DNA from: Salegentibacter sp. 24
GTDB taxonomy: Bacteria > Bacteroidota > Bacteroidia > Flavobacteriales > Flavobacteriaceae
Assembly (NCBI RefSeq): GCF_004362395.1
Contig: NZ_SNWE01000001.1
Location: 124,001 to 188,000 of the forward strand
Direction: 5' to 3'
Length of the DNA: 64,000 bases
The notes below the pieces were generated by a model. It was not told the DNA's origin, made no database searches, and saw only the letters and a list, made by a program, of their open reading frames with translations. Position numbers and translations under genes: made by a program. Positions 37,737-45,563 of the stretch are shown piece by piece (the first letter of the stretch is position 1; each line of letters opens with the position of its first letter).

Positions 37737-38084
37737 ATGAATTATATTGATGTTTTTCGCACTTCAGACCGCAATGAATTATCCATAATTAAAAATCTTT
37801 TTGATGAGGAAAATATTGCCTATAGAACCCATGGGGAAGCCACAGATAATGCTGCCAATATTGGCGGTTTGGGAAATCATGGACTTAGGATAGAAGTTGC
37901 CGAAAGCGATCATAAGGAGGCGATAAAAATAATTGAACGAACCGGTTTCCTCGGTGAGCCAACAAAGATTTCGCAACCGCAAAGAAGAAAGCCTAAAATA
38001 GGAAAATGGGTAATTATAATACTTGCTGCCCTTGTTGTTTTTGTGGCCATTATCCTGTTTGTCTGGTTTATGAGCGGCAACTAA
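37737..38084 (+). CDS. DUF2007 protein with C-terminal membrane anchor
   Basis: About 115 residues from the ATG at 37737; a GTG two codons earlier (37731) is less likely. N-terminal DUF2007 (YIDVFRTSDRNELSIIKNLFDEENIAY, through the IEVAESDHKEAIKII strand-helix), a basic linker QRRKPKIG and a single C-terminal helix (~88-110). Second DUF2007 gene in the window, unrelated in context to that beside bioF. Role unknown. Confidence 0.8.
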   Translation: MNYIDVFRTSDRNELSIIKNLFDEENIAYRTHGEATDNAANIGGLGNHGLRIEVAESDHKEAIKIIERTGFLGEPTKISQPQRRKPKIGKWVIIILAALVVFVAIILFVWFMSGN

Positions 38085-38120
38085 AACTATTATTTTCTGA
38101 ACAGTTTTATTTTTGCTATA

Positions 38121-38156
38121 AAAAAACCTCGCCAATTAAAGAATCAGCGAGGTCTT
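38121..38156. terminator. Bidirectional terminator between the DUF2007 gene and ahcY
   Basis: ACCTCGC (38126-38132) / GCGAGGT (38147-38153), with an A run before and T run after, serving the convergent genes. Confidence 0.75.
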
Positions 38157-38185
38157 TTATTTAAAAGATATTCCAATGAAAATCA

Positions 38186-39502
38186 TTAATATCTGTAATA
38201 CTCCGGCTTAAATGGACCTTTTACTTCCACGCCAATATATTCAGCCTGGTATGGTTTAAGTTCGGTTAATTCAACTCCAATTTTTTCTAAGTGAAGTTGC
38301 GCTACTTTTTCATCTAAATGTTTTGGAAGCATATAAACTTCGTTTTCGTACTTATCAGAATTCTTCCAAAGTTCAATTTGTGCCAAAGTTTGGTTGGTAA
38401 AGGAATTACTCATGACAAAACTTGGATGACCCGTAGCACAACCCAGATTTACCAGGCGGCCTTCAGCTAAAAGAATAATATCCTTTCCGTTTATAGTGTA
38501 TTTGTCAACCTGAGGCTTGATTTCACTTTTAGAATCACCGTGATTGTCGTTCAACCATGCCACATCAATTTCGTTGTCAAAATGCCCGATATTGCAGACA
38601 ATGGTTTTATCTTTCATCGCTTCGAAATGTTCGGAACGAACTATATCCTTGTTTCCAGTTGTGGTTATTACAATATCCGCTTTTGGAAGTACGGTTTCAA
38701 GTTTTTTTACTTCAAATCCGTCCATCGCAGCCTGTAATGCGCAAATAGGATCAATCTCGGTAACAGTTACTATGGACCCGGCACCTTTAAAGGAAGCAGC
38801 AGTACCTTTACCTACATCACCGTAACCACAGACCACAACTCTTTTCCCAGCAAGCATAACATCTGTAGCACGACGAATAGCATCAACAGCACTTTCGCGA
38901 CATCCGTATTTATTGTCGAACTTAGATTTGGTTACGGAATCATTAACATTAATTGCAGGCATTACTAATGTCCCGTTTTTCATTCTTTCATAGAGTCTAT
39001 GAACTCCAGTAGTGGTTTCTTCTGAAAGTCCTCGAATCCCCTTGGCAAGCTCAGGGTATTTATCAAAAACCATATTGGTAAGGTCGCCGCCATCATCAAG
39101 AATCATATTCAAAGGCTCGCGTTGTTCTCCAAAAAACAGAGTTTGTTCTATACACCAGTTAAATTCTTCCTCGGTCATTCCTTTCCAGGCATAGACAGGA
39201 ATTCCTGCAGCTGCTATTGCTGCTGCTGCGTGATCCTGAGTAGAGAAAATGTTACAGGAGCTCCAGGTAACATCGGCACCAAGTGAGATAAGCGTCTCAA
39301 TTAGAACAGCAGTTTGCACGGTCATATGGAGGCATCCAGCAATTCTGGCTCCTTTTAGAGGTTGCTCCTTCTTGTATTCTTCACGCAGGCTCATTAAACC
39401 CGGCATTTCAGCTTCGGCAAGTTCAATCTCTTTTCTACCCCAATCAGCCAGGGAAATATCCTTAACTTTATAAGCGGTATACGGCACTGTTTTAGTCGAC
39501 AT
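38186..39502 (-). CDS. ahcY: Adenosylhomocysteinase
   Basis: Hydrolyses S-adenosylhomocysteine to adenosine and homocysteine, relieving product inhibition of methyltransferases. 438 residues from the ATG at 39502; the frame extends to 39586, but those 28 residues (MFCKVACEF...) are not family-like and would overlap the divergent gene. NAD-binding [10 protein letters not shown], substrate region [15 protein letters not shown]-like AINVNDSV and the C-terminal KPEYYRY are diagnostic. It would regenerate capacity for SAM-dependent steps such as the SET protein. Confidence 0.98.
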   Translation of the reverse strand: MSTKTVPYTAYKVKDISLADWGRKEIELAEAEMPGLMSLREEYKKEQPLKGARIAGCLHMTVQTAVLIETLISLGADVTWSSCNIFSTQDHAAAAIAAAGIPVYAWKGMTEEEFNWCIEQTLFFGEQREPLNMILDDGGDLTNMVFDKYPELAKGIRGLSEETTTGVHRLYERMKNGTLVMPAINVNDSVTKSKFDNKYGCRESAVDAIRRATDVMLAGKRVVVCGYGDVGKGTAASFKGAGSIVTVTEIDPICALQAAMDGFEVKKLETVLPKADIVITTTGNKDIVRSEHFEAMKDKTIVCNIGHFDNEIDVAWLNDNHGDSKSEIKPQVDKYTINGKDIILLAEGRLVNLGCATGHPSFVMSNSFTNQTLAQIELWKNSDKYENEVYMLPKHLDEKVAQLHLEKIGVELTELKPYQAEYIGVEVKGPFKPEYYRY

Positions 39503-39567
39503 ATTATTATATTTGAATATTAGCAATTTTTTGTCTCGCAAAAATAAGGAATCTATAACAAATTCAC

Positions 39568-40215
39568 ATGCCACTTTACAAAACAATAACAGTAGACTCC
39601 CATACTAAAGTCTTCATTTGGAAGCTAGAAGAGTCACTTGAAGATTTAAAAAAAGGGATTGAACTTAGTCAACATTGTCAAAACCGCGTAAATGGAATGA
39701 AATCCGAAATTCACCAGCGGGGTTTTATGAGTATCCGACATTTAATGGCCAAAGCCGGTTACGTTGATCAGGATTTGTATTATGACGAACTGGGAAAACC
39801 TCACCTAAAAAATGGAAAAAATATTTCTATTACCCATTCTTTTAATTTTACCGCGATTATTTTGAGCGATAAGGGCGTGGGGATTGATATTGAAAAACGT
39901 CGCGATAAGATTTTAAAAATTGCCAATAAATTCACCCCTTTAAGCGAATATCATACCCTTGCAAATGAAGAGGCTCTAATTAGGAAATTGACCATTGTGT
40001 GGGGAGCTAAAGAATCTATTTATAAAATGTATGCCGAGCCTGGACTTGGATTTTTGCAGCACATAAATGTCACTGATTTTGATTTTGATGATGCCCAAAC
40101 CACAGCTAAAGTTAGGTTTAAAGGAAAAGAATCTTTTTATGAAATAAAATTCCTGGAATTTGAAGGCTTTACCTGTGTGTATGGTTGGAATAATACACAG
40201 AAAACCAATAATTAA
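39568..40215 (+). CDS. 4'-phosphopantetheinyl transferase family protein
   Basis: 215 residues of the Sfp/AcpT fold. Signatures are GVGIDIE (Mg-binding Asp/Glu, ~108-114) and the helix motif WGAKESIYK (W-x-x-KE). Transfers phosphopantetheine from CoA to carrier proteins. Whether it serves ACP or a secondary-metabolite carrier is not known, since acpS was not seen. It overlaps the GGGP synthase start by 1 bp (TAATG). Confidence 0.9.
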   Translation: MPLYKTITVDSHTKVFIWKLEESLEDLKKGIELSQHCQNRVNGMKSEIHQRGFMSIRHLMAKAGYVDQDLYYDELGKPHLKNGKNISITHSFNFTAIILSDKGVGIDIEKRRDKILKIANKFTPLSEYHTLANEEALIRKLTIVWGAKESIYKMYAEPGLGFLQHINVTDFDFDDAQTTAKVRFKGKESFYEIKFLEFEGFTCVYGWNNTQKTNN

Positions 40216-40907
40216 TGCGGAATGTTTACGCCGAGATCTCTCATGCTATAGCTAAAGGAAAAAAGCTGCTTGCCATTTTGATAGATCCCGAAAAATTTAT
40301 TGAAACTGAAGCAGCATTTTTTCTAAAAAAAATACCAAAAACTACCACACACCTTTTTGTAGGCGGTAGTAGCGTTGCGAACTTTAAAACCGAAAAAACT
40401 GTTAAGGCGGTTAAAGCTGAGACTGATTTACCAATTGTTTTGTTCCCTGGAGATTATTCTCAAATCACGGATTACGCCGATGCTTTACTCTTCTTAAGCC
40501 TGATTTCAGGAAGAAATCCTGAGTATTTAATCGAACAACAGGTAAAATCTGTGACAAAATTAAGAACTAGCAGGTTAGAGATAATTCCTACAGCTTATAT
40601 TTTAATAGATGGCGGGAAAGAATCCGCAGTACAACGGGTGAGTGGTACAAAACCAATTTTACAATTTCAGGTGGAAACTATAATAAATACTGCTTTGGCA
40701 GGTGAATTTTCCGGTAAGAAGCTCATTTATCTGGAAGCAGGAAGCGGTGCGGATTTTCCAATTTCTGAAGAAATTATTGCAGAAGTAAAAAAGGTCGTTA
40801 CCATCCCCCTGATTGTCGGTGGCGGAATTCGCACACTTCAACAACAGGAAAAAGCATACGATTCCGGTGCCGATTTGATCGTAATAGGAACCCAATTTGA
40901 AAATTAA
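40215..40907 (+). CDS. Geranylgeranylglyceryl phosphate synthase-like protein (PcrB/GGGPS family)
   Basis: A 230-residue TIM-barrel prenyltransferase forming an ether bond between a polyprenyl diphosphate and glycerol-1-phosphate. Signatures are AILIDPEKF, HLFVGGSS, LPIVLFPGD, YLEAGSGAD and the phosphate loop IVGGGIRT. Bacteroidota members make the archaeal-type product in vitro; the physiological lipid is unclear. It is coupled to the phosphopantetheinyl transferase gene by a 1-bp overlap. Confidence 0.93.
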   Translation: MRNVYAEISHAIAKGKKLLAILIDPEKFIETEAAFFLKKIPKTTTHLFVGGSSVANFKTEKTVKAVKAETDLPIVLFPGDYSQITDYADALLFLSLISGRNPEYLIEQQVKSVTKLRTSRLEIIPTAYILIDGGKESAVQRVSGTKPILQFQVETIINTALAGEFSGKKLIYLEAGSGADFPISEEIIAEVKKVVTIPLIVGGGIRTLQQQEKAYDSGADLIVIGTQFEN

Positions 40908-40953
40908 TAAAGTGGTTTTGTGGATTACATTACGAATTACAAATTTTATAATC

Positions 40954-40995
40954 GGCTTCCAAGTGGGTTAATATATTATTACTGTATTGGAAGTC
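40954..40995 (+). repeat. Inverted repeat upstream of the thiamine-binding domain gene
   Basis: GGCTTCCAA (40954-40962) pairs with TTGGAAGTC (40987-40995), one G-U, 24-nt AT-rich loop, just 14 bp before the ATG at 41009. It may be an operator or an mRNA leader hairpin. No thi-box is present here. Confidence 0.4.
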
Positions 40996-41008
40996 TAAAC
41001 TAAATAAA

Positions 41009-41269
41009 ATGAAAATTTCAGTTGAACTAACATTAAGTCCGTTGCAGAACGATTTTGAACCAATAATCATCGATTTTATCAGAAAACTAAGGGCAACCGG
41101 CTTGACGGTAAAAGAGAATCCACTCAGTACACAGATTTATGGAGATTATGACGAAGTAATGACTTTGCTAAATTCGGAAATAAAGGATTCCTTAGAAGCT
41201 ATGGACCGCGGACTTATCTTGATGAAAATTGTTAAATCTGATCGAAGTGACTATGCAGCCAATTTTTGA
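41009..41269 (+). CDS. Thiamine-binding domain protein (YkoF/MTH1187, DUF77 family)
   Basis: An 86-residue ferredoxin-like domain of PF01910: ISVELTLSPLQNDF, then IDFIRKLRATGLTVKENPLSTQIYGDYDEVM and an amphipathic helix. Related domains bind thiamine or HMP and form dimers/tetramers. It overlaps the PnuC-type permease gene by 17 bp and so is translationally linked to it. Binding of thiamine here is inferred from the family and not demonstrated. Confidence 0.85.
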   Translation: MKISVELTLSPLQNDFEPIIIDFIRKLRATGLTVKENPLSTQIYGDYDEVMTLLNSEIKDSLEAMDRGLILMKIVKSDRSDYAANF

Positions 41270-41882
41270 TTTTTTCTTCGATCAATATTCAGGGTACCCT
41301 ACTTTATTTATTATCCTGGAGACCATCGCTGTGATTTTTGGATTTCTCTCGGTAATTTATTCCAAGCAAAACAATATTTTGGTTTATCCCACCGGAATTA
41401 TCAGCACCATTATCTTCGTTTATCTGCTATGGCAATGGGAACTGCTGGGTGATATGATGATAAACGTTTATTATTTTTCAATGAGTATTTATGGCTGGTA
41501 TATTTGGACCCGGAAAATTGATGCCACACATTTTACACCAATAACCAATACTACCAAAAAGGAAAACTGGCAAAGCTTTTTTATTTTTATTGGAACCTTG
41601 CTTTTTGTGTTCGCTGTTTATGAGTATTTCGATAAATGGAATAATTGGACCGCTTATGTAGATACATTCACCACGGCAATTTTCTTTGTAGGTATGTGGC
41701 AAATGGCCAAAAGAAAAATTGAAAACTGGATTTTCTGGATAATTGGCGATATCATTTCGGTACCACTCTATTTTTATAAAGGCCTTACTATAACGGCTAT
41801 TCAATATTTTGTATTTACTATAATTGCTATTTACGGCTACAAAACATGGCAGAAAAACTTGCGCAACGACCTTCGTCCCTGA
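41253..41882 (+). CDS. pnuC: PnuC-family vitamin transporter
   Basis: About 209 residues from the ATG at 41253; a TTG at 41229 would add eight residues. Seven hydrophobic segments and the PnuC signatures YGWYIWTRK and NWIFWIIGDIISVPLYFYKGL. PnuC transports nicotinamide riboside; the PnuT subgroup in Bacteroidota transports thiamine. The upstream thiamine-binding domain favours thiamine and the downstream NadR-like kinase favours nicotinamide riboside. Inner membrane; probably facilitated diffusion with trapping by phosphorylation. Confidence 0.9.
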   Translation: MQPIFDFFFDQYSGYPTLFIILETIAVIFGFLSVIYSKQNNILVYPTGIISTIIFVYLLWQWELLGDMMINVYYFSMSIYGWYIWTRKIDATHFTPITNTTKKENWQSFFIFIGTLLFVFAVYEYFDKWNNWTAYVDTFTTAIFFVGMWQMAKRKIENWIFWIIGDIISVPLYFYKGLTITAIQYFVFTIIAIYGYKTWQKNLRNDLRP

Positions 41883-42412
41883 TAAAAGTAGTTTTTTTTG
41901 GACCTGAGTCGACCGGTAAAACAACGCTTGCAGAAATGCTGGCAAAGCATTATAACACCCTCTGGGTAGAGGAATTTATGCGGGAATACCTTCAGGAAAA
42001 ATGGGATAAGCAGAAAAAAGTGTGTGAACCTAAGGACATGATTCCAATTGCTGAAGGTCAAATTAAACGTGAAAATCAACTTACAAAAAAAGCGAATAAG
42101 CTACTGATTAGCGACACCGATCTTTTAGAGTTAAAAGTCTATTCTGAAGCCTATTACCAGGGATATTGTGATCCTGAGCTTCTTAAATATGCGTTAAACA
42201 ACCTTTACAATTTATACTTTTTAACGTATATTGACGTACCGTGGACTCCCGATGACCTTCGGGATAAACCAGAAGATCGTATTGGGATGTATAACAGGTT
42301 TGAAGCTGCACTTAAAAACAGCAAAAAACCTTATGTGATTTTAAAGGGCGATCTCAACGAACGTTTTAAAACCGCGGTAGAGAAAATAGATGAACTTTTA
42401 AAAAATAAATAG
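41846..42412 (+). CDS. NadR-like P-loop kinase (AAA_28)
   Basis: 188 residues. The P-loop GPESTGKT is at 19-26, a DTD switch is in LLISDTDLLELKVYSEAYY, and the LID-like segment IDVPWTPDDLRDKPEDRIGMY matches the ribosylnicotinamide-kinase domain of NadR. The adenylyltransferase and HTH domains of E. coli NadR are absent. It overlaps pnuC by 37 bp, indicating coupled expression, so it likely phosphorylates the transported vitamin. Ribosylnicotinamide is the family expectation; thiamine is possible. Confidence 0.85.
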   Translation: MAEKLAQRPSSLIKVVFFGPESTGKTTLAEMLAKHYNTLWVEEFMREYLQEKWDKQKKVCEPKDMIPIAEGQIKRENQLTKKANKLLISDTDLLELKVYSEAYYQGYCDPELLKYALNNLYNLYFLTYIDVPWTPDDLRDKPEDRIGMYNRFEAALKNSKKPYVILKGDLNERFKTAVEKIDELLKNK

Positions 42413-42414
42413 AC

Positions 42415-43968
42415 GTGGAGTTTAGCGAAATAGATATTTTGCAGATTGAAGAAAAGGGATTGTCAACACAGGAAGTTGAAAGACAGATCCAGATATTCGA
42501 AAGAGGAAATATTAAAGTAGATATTCAACAGGCGGCAACGGTAGGAAACGGAATATTTGCCTATTCAATAGAAGAACAGAAAAGGTTTATTCAAACATTT
42601 GAGGATCATAAAGATCAACTAAGTCTGTTGAAATTCGTGCCGGCTTCAGGAGCTGCAACAAGAATGTTTAAGGCATTTCACAACTTTGCCAATGAATTTG
42701 ATCCTGAACAGCAAAGTTTACGCGAATACTTGGATAGGAAAGGTAATAAAAGTCTTCAGTTATTTTTTGAGAAAATGGAAAAACTGCCGTTTTATATTGA
42801 TGCTCTTAAAAAAGCTAAAAAAAACAATCCGGATTTTTCAGACAAATCGAATAATGAAAAACAACTGATTTTGGTAAAAACCATGTTGTATGACAACGGA
42901 CTTGGATTAAGCGATTTACCTAAAGGACTGGTTCCTTTTCATTCCTACCCTGATTATACAGCGAGTGCCTTTGAGGAGCATTTGTATAGTGCAGCAAAAT
43001 ACCTCTCAACAAACGGAATGACACGACTGCATTTTACCGTTGCCCAAGGTGATAAAGATAAGTTTGAGAAGGAATTTGAGAACATTAAAGAAAGAGTAAA
43101 AGCAGCTACTCATACTGAATTTGAAATTTCCTATTCTTACCAGGATCCAAAAACCGATACTATAGCGGTAGATAAAGATAACAAGCCATTTAGGGACGAA
43201 GATAACAGAATTTTCTTCAGACCCGGAGGCCATGGTGCTTTAATAGAAAATTTAAATAAGCAGGAAGCTGATCTTATTTTCATTAAAAACATAGATAATG
43301 TAGTGGTAGCCACTAATCTGCCGAAGGTGGTAGAGATGAAAAAAATGCTGGGGGGAAAATTAATAACGCTCCAAAATCAGGTATTTGAGTATATGCAGAA
43401 CCTTGATGGAGGGAATAATTCTGAGGCAAAACTTGATGAAATTGCCAGTTTTATTGAGAATGAACTTTTTGTAAAAGTAACTTCTACTTTTAGAAAATTT
43501 ACCGGAGAGGAAAAAACGCAATATCTGTGTAAGAAATTGGACCGGCCATTAAGAGTTTGTGGAATGGTGAAAAACCAGGGGGAACCCGGGGGTGGACCTT
43601 TCTTAGTTAAAAATGAGCAGGGAGAGATTTCGCTTCAGATTATTGAAGGGGCACAAATAGATAAAAGTAATTCCGAACAATTGAAGATCTTAAATAATTC
43701 TACTCACTTTAATCCTGTAGATATCGCCTGTAGCCCTAAAAATCATAAAGGAGAAAGTTTTGATCTTCATAGCTATGTTGATGACCATATGAGTTTCATT
43801 GCAGATAAAACCAAGGATGGAAAGCCTTTAAAAGCATTGGAGCGTCCCGGATTATGGAACGGCGGCATGGCTTATTGGAATACGGTTTTTGTAGAAGTCC
43901 CGGTAGAAACATTTAACCCGGTGAAAACGGTGTCGGATCTTTTAAAACCTTCCCACCAAACAAAATAA
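42415..43968 (+). CDS. DUF4301 family protein
   Basis: 517 residues starting at GTG 42415, 2 bp after the kinase gene. Recognisable parts are FVPASGAATRMFKAFHNF (~77-94), a nucleotide-sugar-transferase-like GGHGALIENLNKQ, and VCGMVKNQGEPGGGPFLV. The fold hints at a nucleotidyltransferase-like domain, but the biochemical function of DUF4301 is unknown. Cytosolic; no signal or TM segment. It may be co-transcribed with the pnuC-kinase genes. Confidence 0.85.
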   Translation: MEFSEIDILQIEEKGLSTQEVERQIQIFERGNIKVDIQQAATVGNGIFAYSIEEQKRFIQTFEDHKDQLSLLKFVPASGAATRMFKAFHNFANEFDPEQQSLREYLDRKGNKSLQLFFEKMEKLPFYIDALKKAKKNNPDFSDKSNNEKQLILVKTMLYDNGLGLSDLPKGLVPFHSYPDYTASAFEEHLYSAAKYLSTNGMTRLHFTVAQGDKDKFEKEFENIKERVKAATHTEFEISYSYQDPKTDTIAVDKDNKPFRDEDNRIFFRPGGHGALIENLNKQEADLIFIKNIDNVVVATNLPKVVEMKKMLGGKLITLQNQVFEYMQNLDGGNNSEAKLDEIASFIENELFVKVTSTFRKFTGEEKTQYLCKKLDRPLRVCGMVKNQGEPGGGPFLVKNEQGEISLQIIEGAQIDKSNSEQLKILNNSTHFNPVDIACSPKNHKGESFDLHSYVDDHMSFIADKTKDGKPLKALERPGLWNGGMAYWNTVFVEVPVETFNPVKTVSDLLKPSHQTK

Positions 43969-43974
43969 CTCGTT

Positions 43975-44376
43975 TTGGAAGAAGAAAAAATAGCGCAGGA
44001 ATTAAATTTTAAAGCCGTGCGTAGTTCGGGGGCCGGTGGACAGCATGTGAATAAGACTTCATCAAAAGTCGAACTCTATTTTGATTTGGATGCTTCTCAA
44101 GGACTTTCTGAAGAAGAAAAACAGCGTTTAATTAAAAAATTAGCTTCCCGGTTGACAAAAGAAAATCTATTAATCTTACAAAGTGAAGAAAGTAGAAGTC
44201 AACATAAAAATAAGGCGCTGGTAATAGCTAAGTTTTTTGAATTGCTAAAAGAGAATATTAAGAAAGCAAAACCAAGAAAGAAAACCAAACCCAGAAAGAC
44301 TGCAATATTAAAGCGTTTGAAAGCGAAGAAAATCATTGCAGAAAAAAAGGCACGAAGAAACAATCCCTTAAAATAA
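43975..44376 (+). CDS. arfB: ArfB/YaeJ-like peptide chain release factor homologue
   Basis: A 133-residue stop-codon-independent peptidyl-tRNA hydrolase for ribosome rescue. It contains the catalytic GGQ (21-23) in SSGAGGQHVNKTSSKVEL and a long Lys/Arg-rich C-terminal tail (~95-133) that enters the empty mRNA channel. It lacks the codon-reading domains of RF1/RF2. The start is TTG at 43975, 6 bp after the DUF4301 gene. Confidence 0.92.
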   Translation: MEEEKIAQELNFKAVRSSGAGGQHVNKTSSKVELYFDLDASQGLSEEEKQRLIKKLASRLTKENLLILQSEESRSQHKNKALVIAKFFELLKENIKKAKPRKKTKPRKTAILKRLKAKKIIAEKKARRNNPLK

Positions 44377-44378
44377 GT

Positions 44379-44414
44379 GGGGTGTTTTTCTACACTTATG
44401 TAGAAAAACACCCC
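44379..44414 (+). repeat. Perfect 16-bp inverted repeat after arfB
   Basis: GGGGTGTTTTTCTACA (44379-44394), loop CTTA, then its exact complement (44399-44414). It begins 2 bp after the arfB stop. There is no T run afterwards, so it is more a transcript-end or 3'-protective hairpin, or a cruciform/regulator site, than a classical terminator. Confidence 0.85.
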
Positions 44415-44590
44415 TATAAATGAAATAGTCTGGAGGTCTTAAGCGTCATGATTGAATTTTAAATTACTTGTTACCAAGGGATTAATAATGTGAGTTTTTA
44501 CTGGTATAATTTTTTATATATGATAATCGCTAAATTAATATAAGATATAGCAGCTTAAGAAACTGTTGTATAATTTAGATTTTCGGAGAA

Positions 44591-44617
44591 AAAGAGGCCT
44601 TAGGGTCTCTTTTTTTA
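44591..44617 (+). terminator. Intrinsic terminator
   Basis: AAAGAGGCC, loop TTAG, GGTCTCTTT with one G-U pair, followed by a T run. It is preceded 10-11 bp upstream by ATTTAGATT, as is the terminator at 45471. Confidence 0.8.
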
Positions 44618-44641
44618 TTTCTAAGTATTAGTGAATCTATA

Positions 44642-44685
44642 TTTCTACATAATTTTTTCTTAAAGACCCCACTTTTCTACATAAT
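44642..44685 (+). promoter_or_regulatory. Tandem TTTCTACATAAT repeats (candidate operator)
   Basis: Two identical 12-mers at 44642-44653 and 44674-44685, spaced 32 bp (about three helical turns), 56 bp upstream of the -7 box at 44741. The TTTCTACA core also occurs in both arms of the hairpin at 44379-44414. The helical phasing is typical of dimeric activator sites; the regulator is unknown. Confidence 0.45.
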
Positions 44686-44740
44686 GATTTCCCAATTATC
44701 AGGGATTTAATTCATAAGTATCTTATTGTCAGGTAATTGA

Positions 44741-44748
44741 TATCTTTG
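44741..44748 (+). promoter_or_regulatory. Promoter -7 box of the secreted small protein gene
   Basis: TATCTTTG, exact to TAnnTTTG, 70 bp before the ATG at 44819. No -33 TTG at the right distance, which fits an activator-dependent promoter using the tandem repeats upstream. Confidence 0.5.
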
Positions 44749-44818
44749 TTTTCAATTTGGTACAGTTATTCCTTATTACTTATCATATTTAAACCACATA
44801 ACTTAAAACCTTATTATT

Positions 44819-45160
44819 ATGAAGAAGCTAGGAATAACTTTAATAGCAGTTGCAGGAATGTTTTTATTTAGTCAAAATGCGAAAGCGCAGGTAGAAGATC
44901 CAGAAGAAATGGAATCTATGGAAGCGGTAGAAGAAATTCAGGAAGAGATTGACGAGTTCGTTGAGGTAGATGTAGTGGCACTTCCTCAAGCTGTGAAGGA
45001 TGCGGTAATGACCGATATGAACGGAGTTATGCCTGAAGAGGCCTGGGTAAAGGAAGAAGATGGGAAAAGCATTTACAAATTAGTGGTTAATGTAGATGGA
45101 GAGAAGGAAAAAGTTTATATAGACAGTGAAGGAAACTGGATTGAAAAAGAGGATAAATAA
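44819..45160 (+). CDS. Small secreted PepSY-like (DUF2874-type) protein
   Basis: 113 residues. Signal peptide MKKLGITLIAVAGMFLFSQNAKAQ, then a very acidic segment (VEDPEEMESMEAVEEIQEEIDEF) and a C-terminal ~55-residue domain LPQAVKDAVMTDMNGVMPEEAWVKE...YKLVVNVDGEKEKVYIDSEGNW that fits the PepSY-like/DUF2874 beta-sheet. Periplasmic or secreted. Its isolated position with structured DNA on both sides and a two-component system downstream suggests regulated expression. Confidence 0.75.
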   Translation: MKKLGITLIAVAGMFLFSQNAKAQVEDPEEMESMEAVEEIQEEIDEFVEVDVVALPQAVKDAVMTDMNGVMPEEAWVKEEDGKSIYKLVVNVDGEKEKVYIDSEGNWIEKEDK

Positions 45161-45563
45161 TTAATAGCACAACTAACCATAAATTTCCGTTTTATGCATT
45201 TGTCCTGCCAAACATTAAACGGAAATTTAAAAAAACTGCCGGAATTTAAGAGAAACCAACTCCTTCGGCACCAGATTAACAGCAAAAATTCTGTTTTTTT
45301 TAAGCATAATGAGTAACTTTAACGGTTAAATACCTTTTGGGTATACCAACTAACACTAATTAACCGTTGGAATAGATTGAGAGATTATATGATGATTGTG
45401 CTTTAAGCAATCTGGAAAATGGATACCACCCAATGACAGATTAATAAATAAATTTAGATTGTCATTGAAGAGAGACCTTTCGCGAGGTCTCTTTTTTTTA
45501 TATATTTTAAACCCAATGAACTTTAGATTGTTAAATTTGCAAGAAGGGTTAAACTGAAAATCA
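45161..45563 (+). other. Structured intergenic region, no gene; possible small RNA
   Basis: No supported ORF in 400 bp. It contains a 12-bp perfect inverted repeat AAATTTCCGTTT/AAACGGAAATTT (45181-45192, 45217-45228), a weak hairpin AACAG/CTGTT with T run (45278-45300), a nested inverted repeat AACGGTTAA/TTAACCGTT (45321-45329, 45360-45368) enclosing ATACC/GGTAT, the ATTTAGATT box (45452-45460), a strong terminator (45471-45499) and TAAATTTG (45532-45539), a -7 box for the response regulator. Confidence 0.5.
45471..45499 (+). terminator. Strong intrinsic terminator
   Basis: AGAGACCT, loop TTCGCG, AGGTCTCT, then seven T. It has no gene directly upstream except the secreted protein 310 bp away, hence probably ends a leaderless or small RNA transcript. 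Confidence 0.9.

Larger units (their letters stand above)
44415..44818 (+). other. Intergenic region with terminator module and tandem repeats, no gene
   Basis: No convincing ORF. It holds ATTTAGATT (44573-44581), a terminator at 44591-44617, two direct copies of TTTCTACATAAT (44642-44653 and 44674-44685, 32 bp apart) and a -7 box TATCTTTG (44741-44748). The first part (about 44415-44617) could encode a small RNA; the second part looks like the regulatory region of the gene at 44819. Confidence 0.5.

Noticed and set aside
38186-39586. Longer ahcY with start at 39586
   Set aside because: The extra 28 residues do not resemble the family, lie over the divergent promoter region and overlap the gene at 39568.
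40908-41008. Search for a second TPP riboswitch upstream of the DUF77 gene
   Set aside because: None of the conserved CTGAGA or GAACCTG-type cores is present; only a simple inverted repeat was found.
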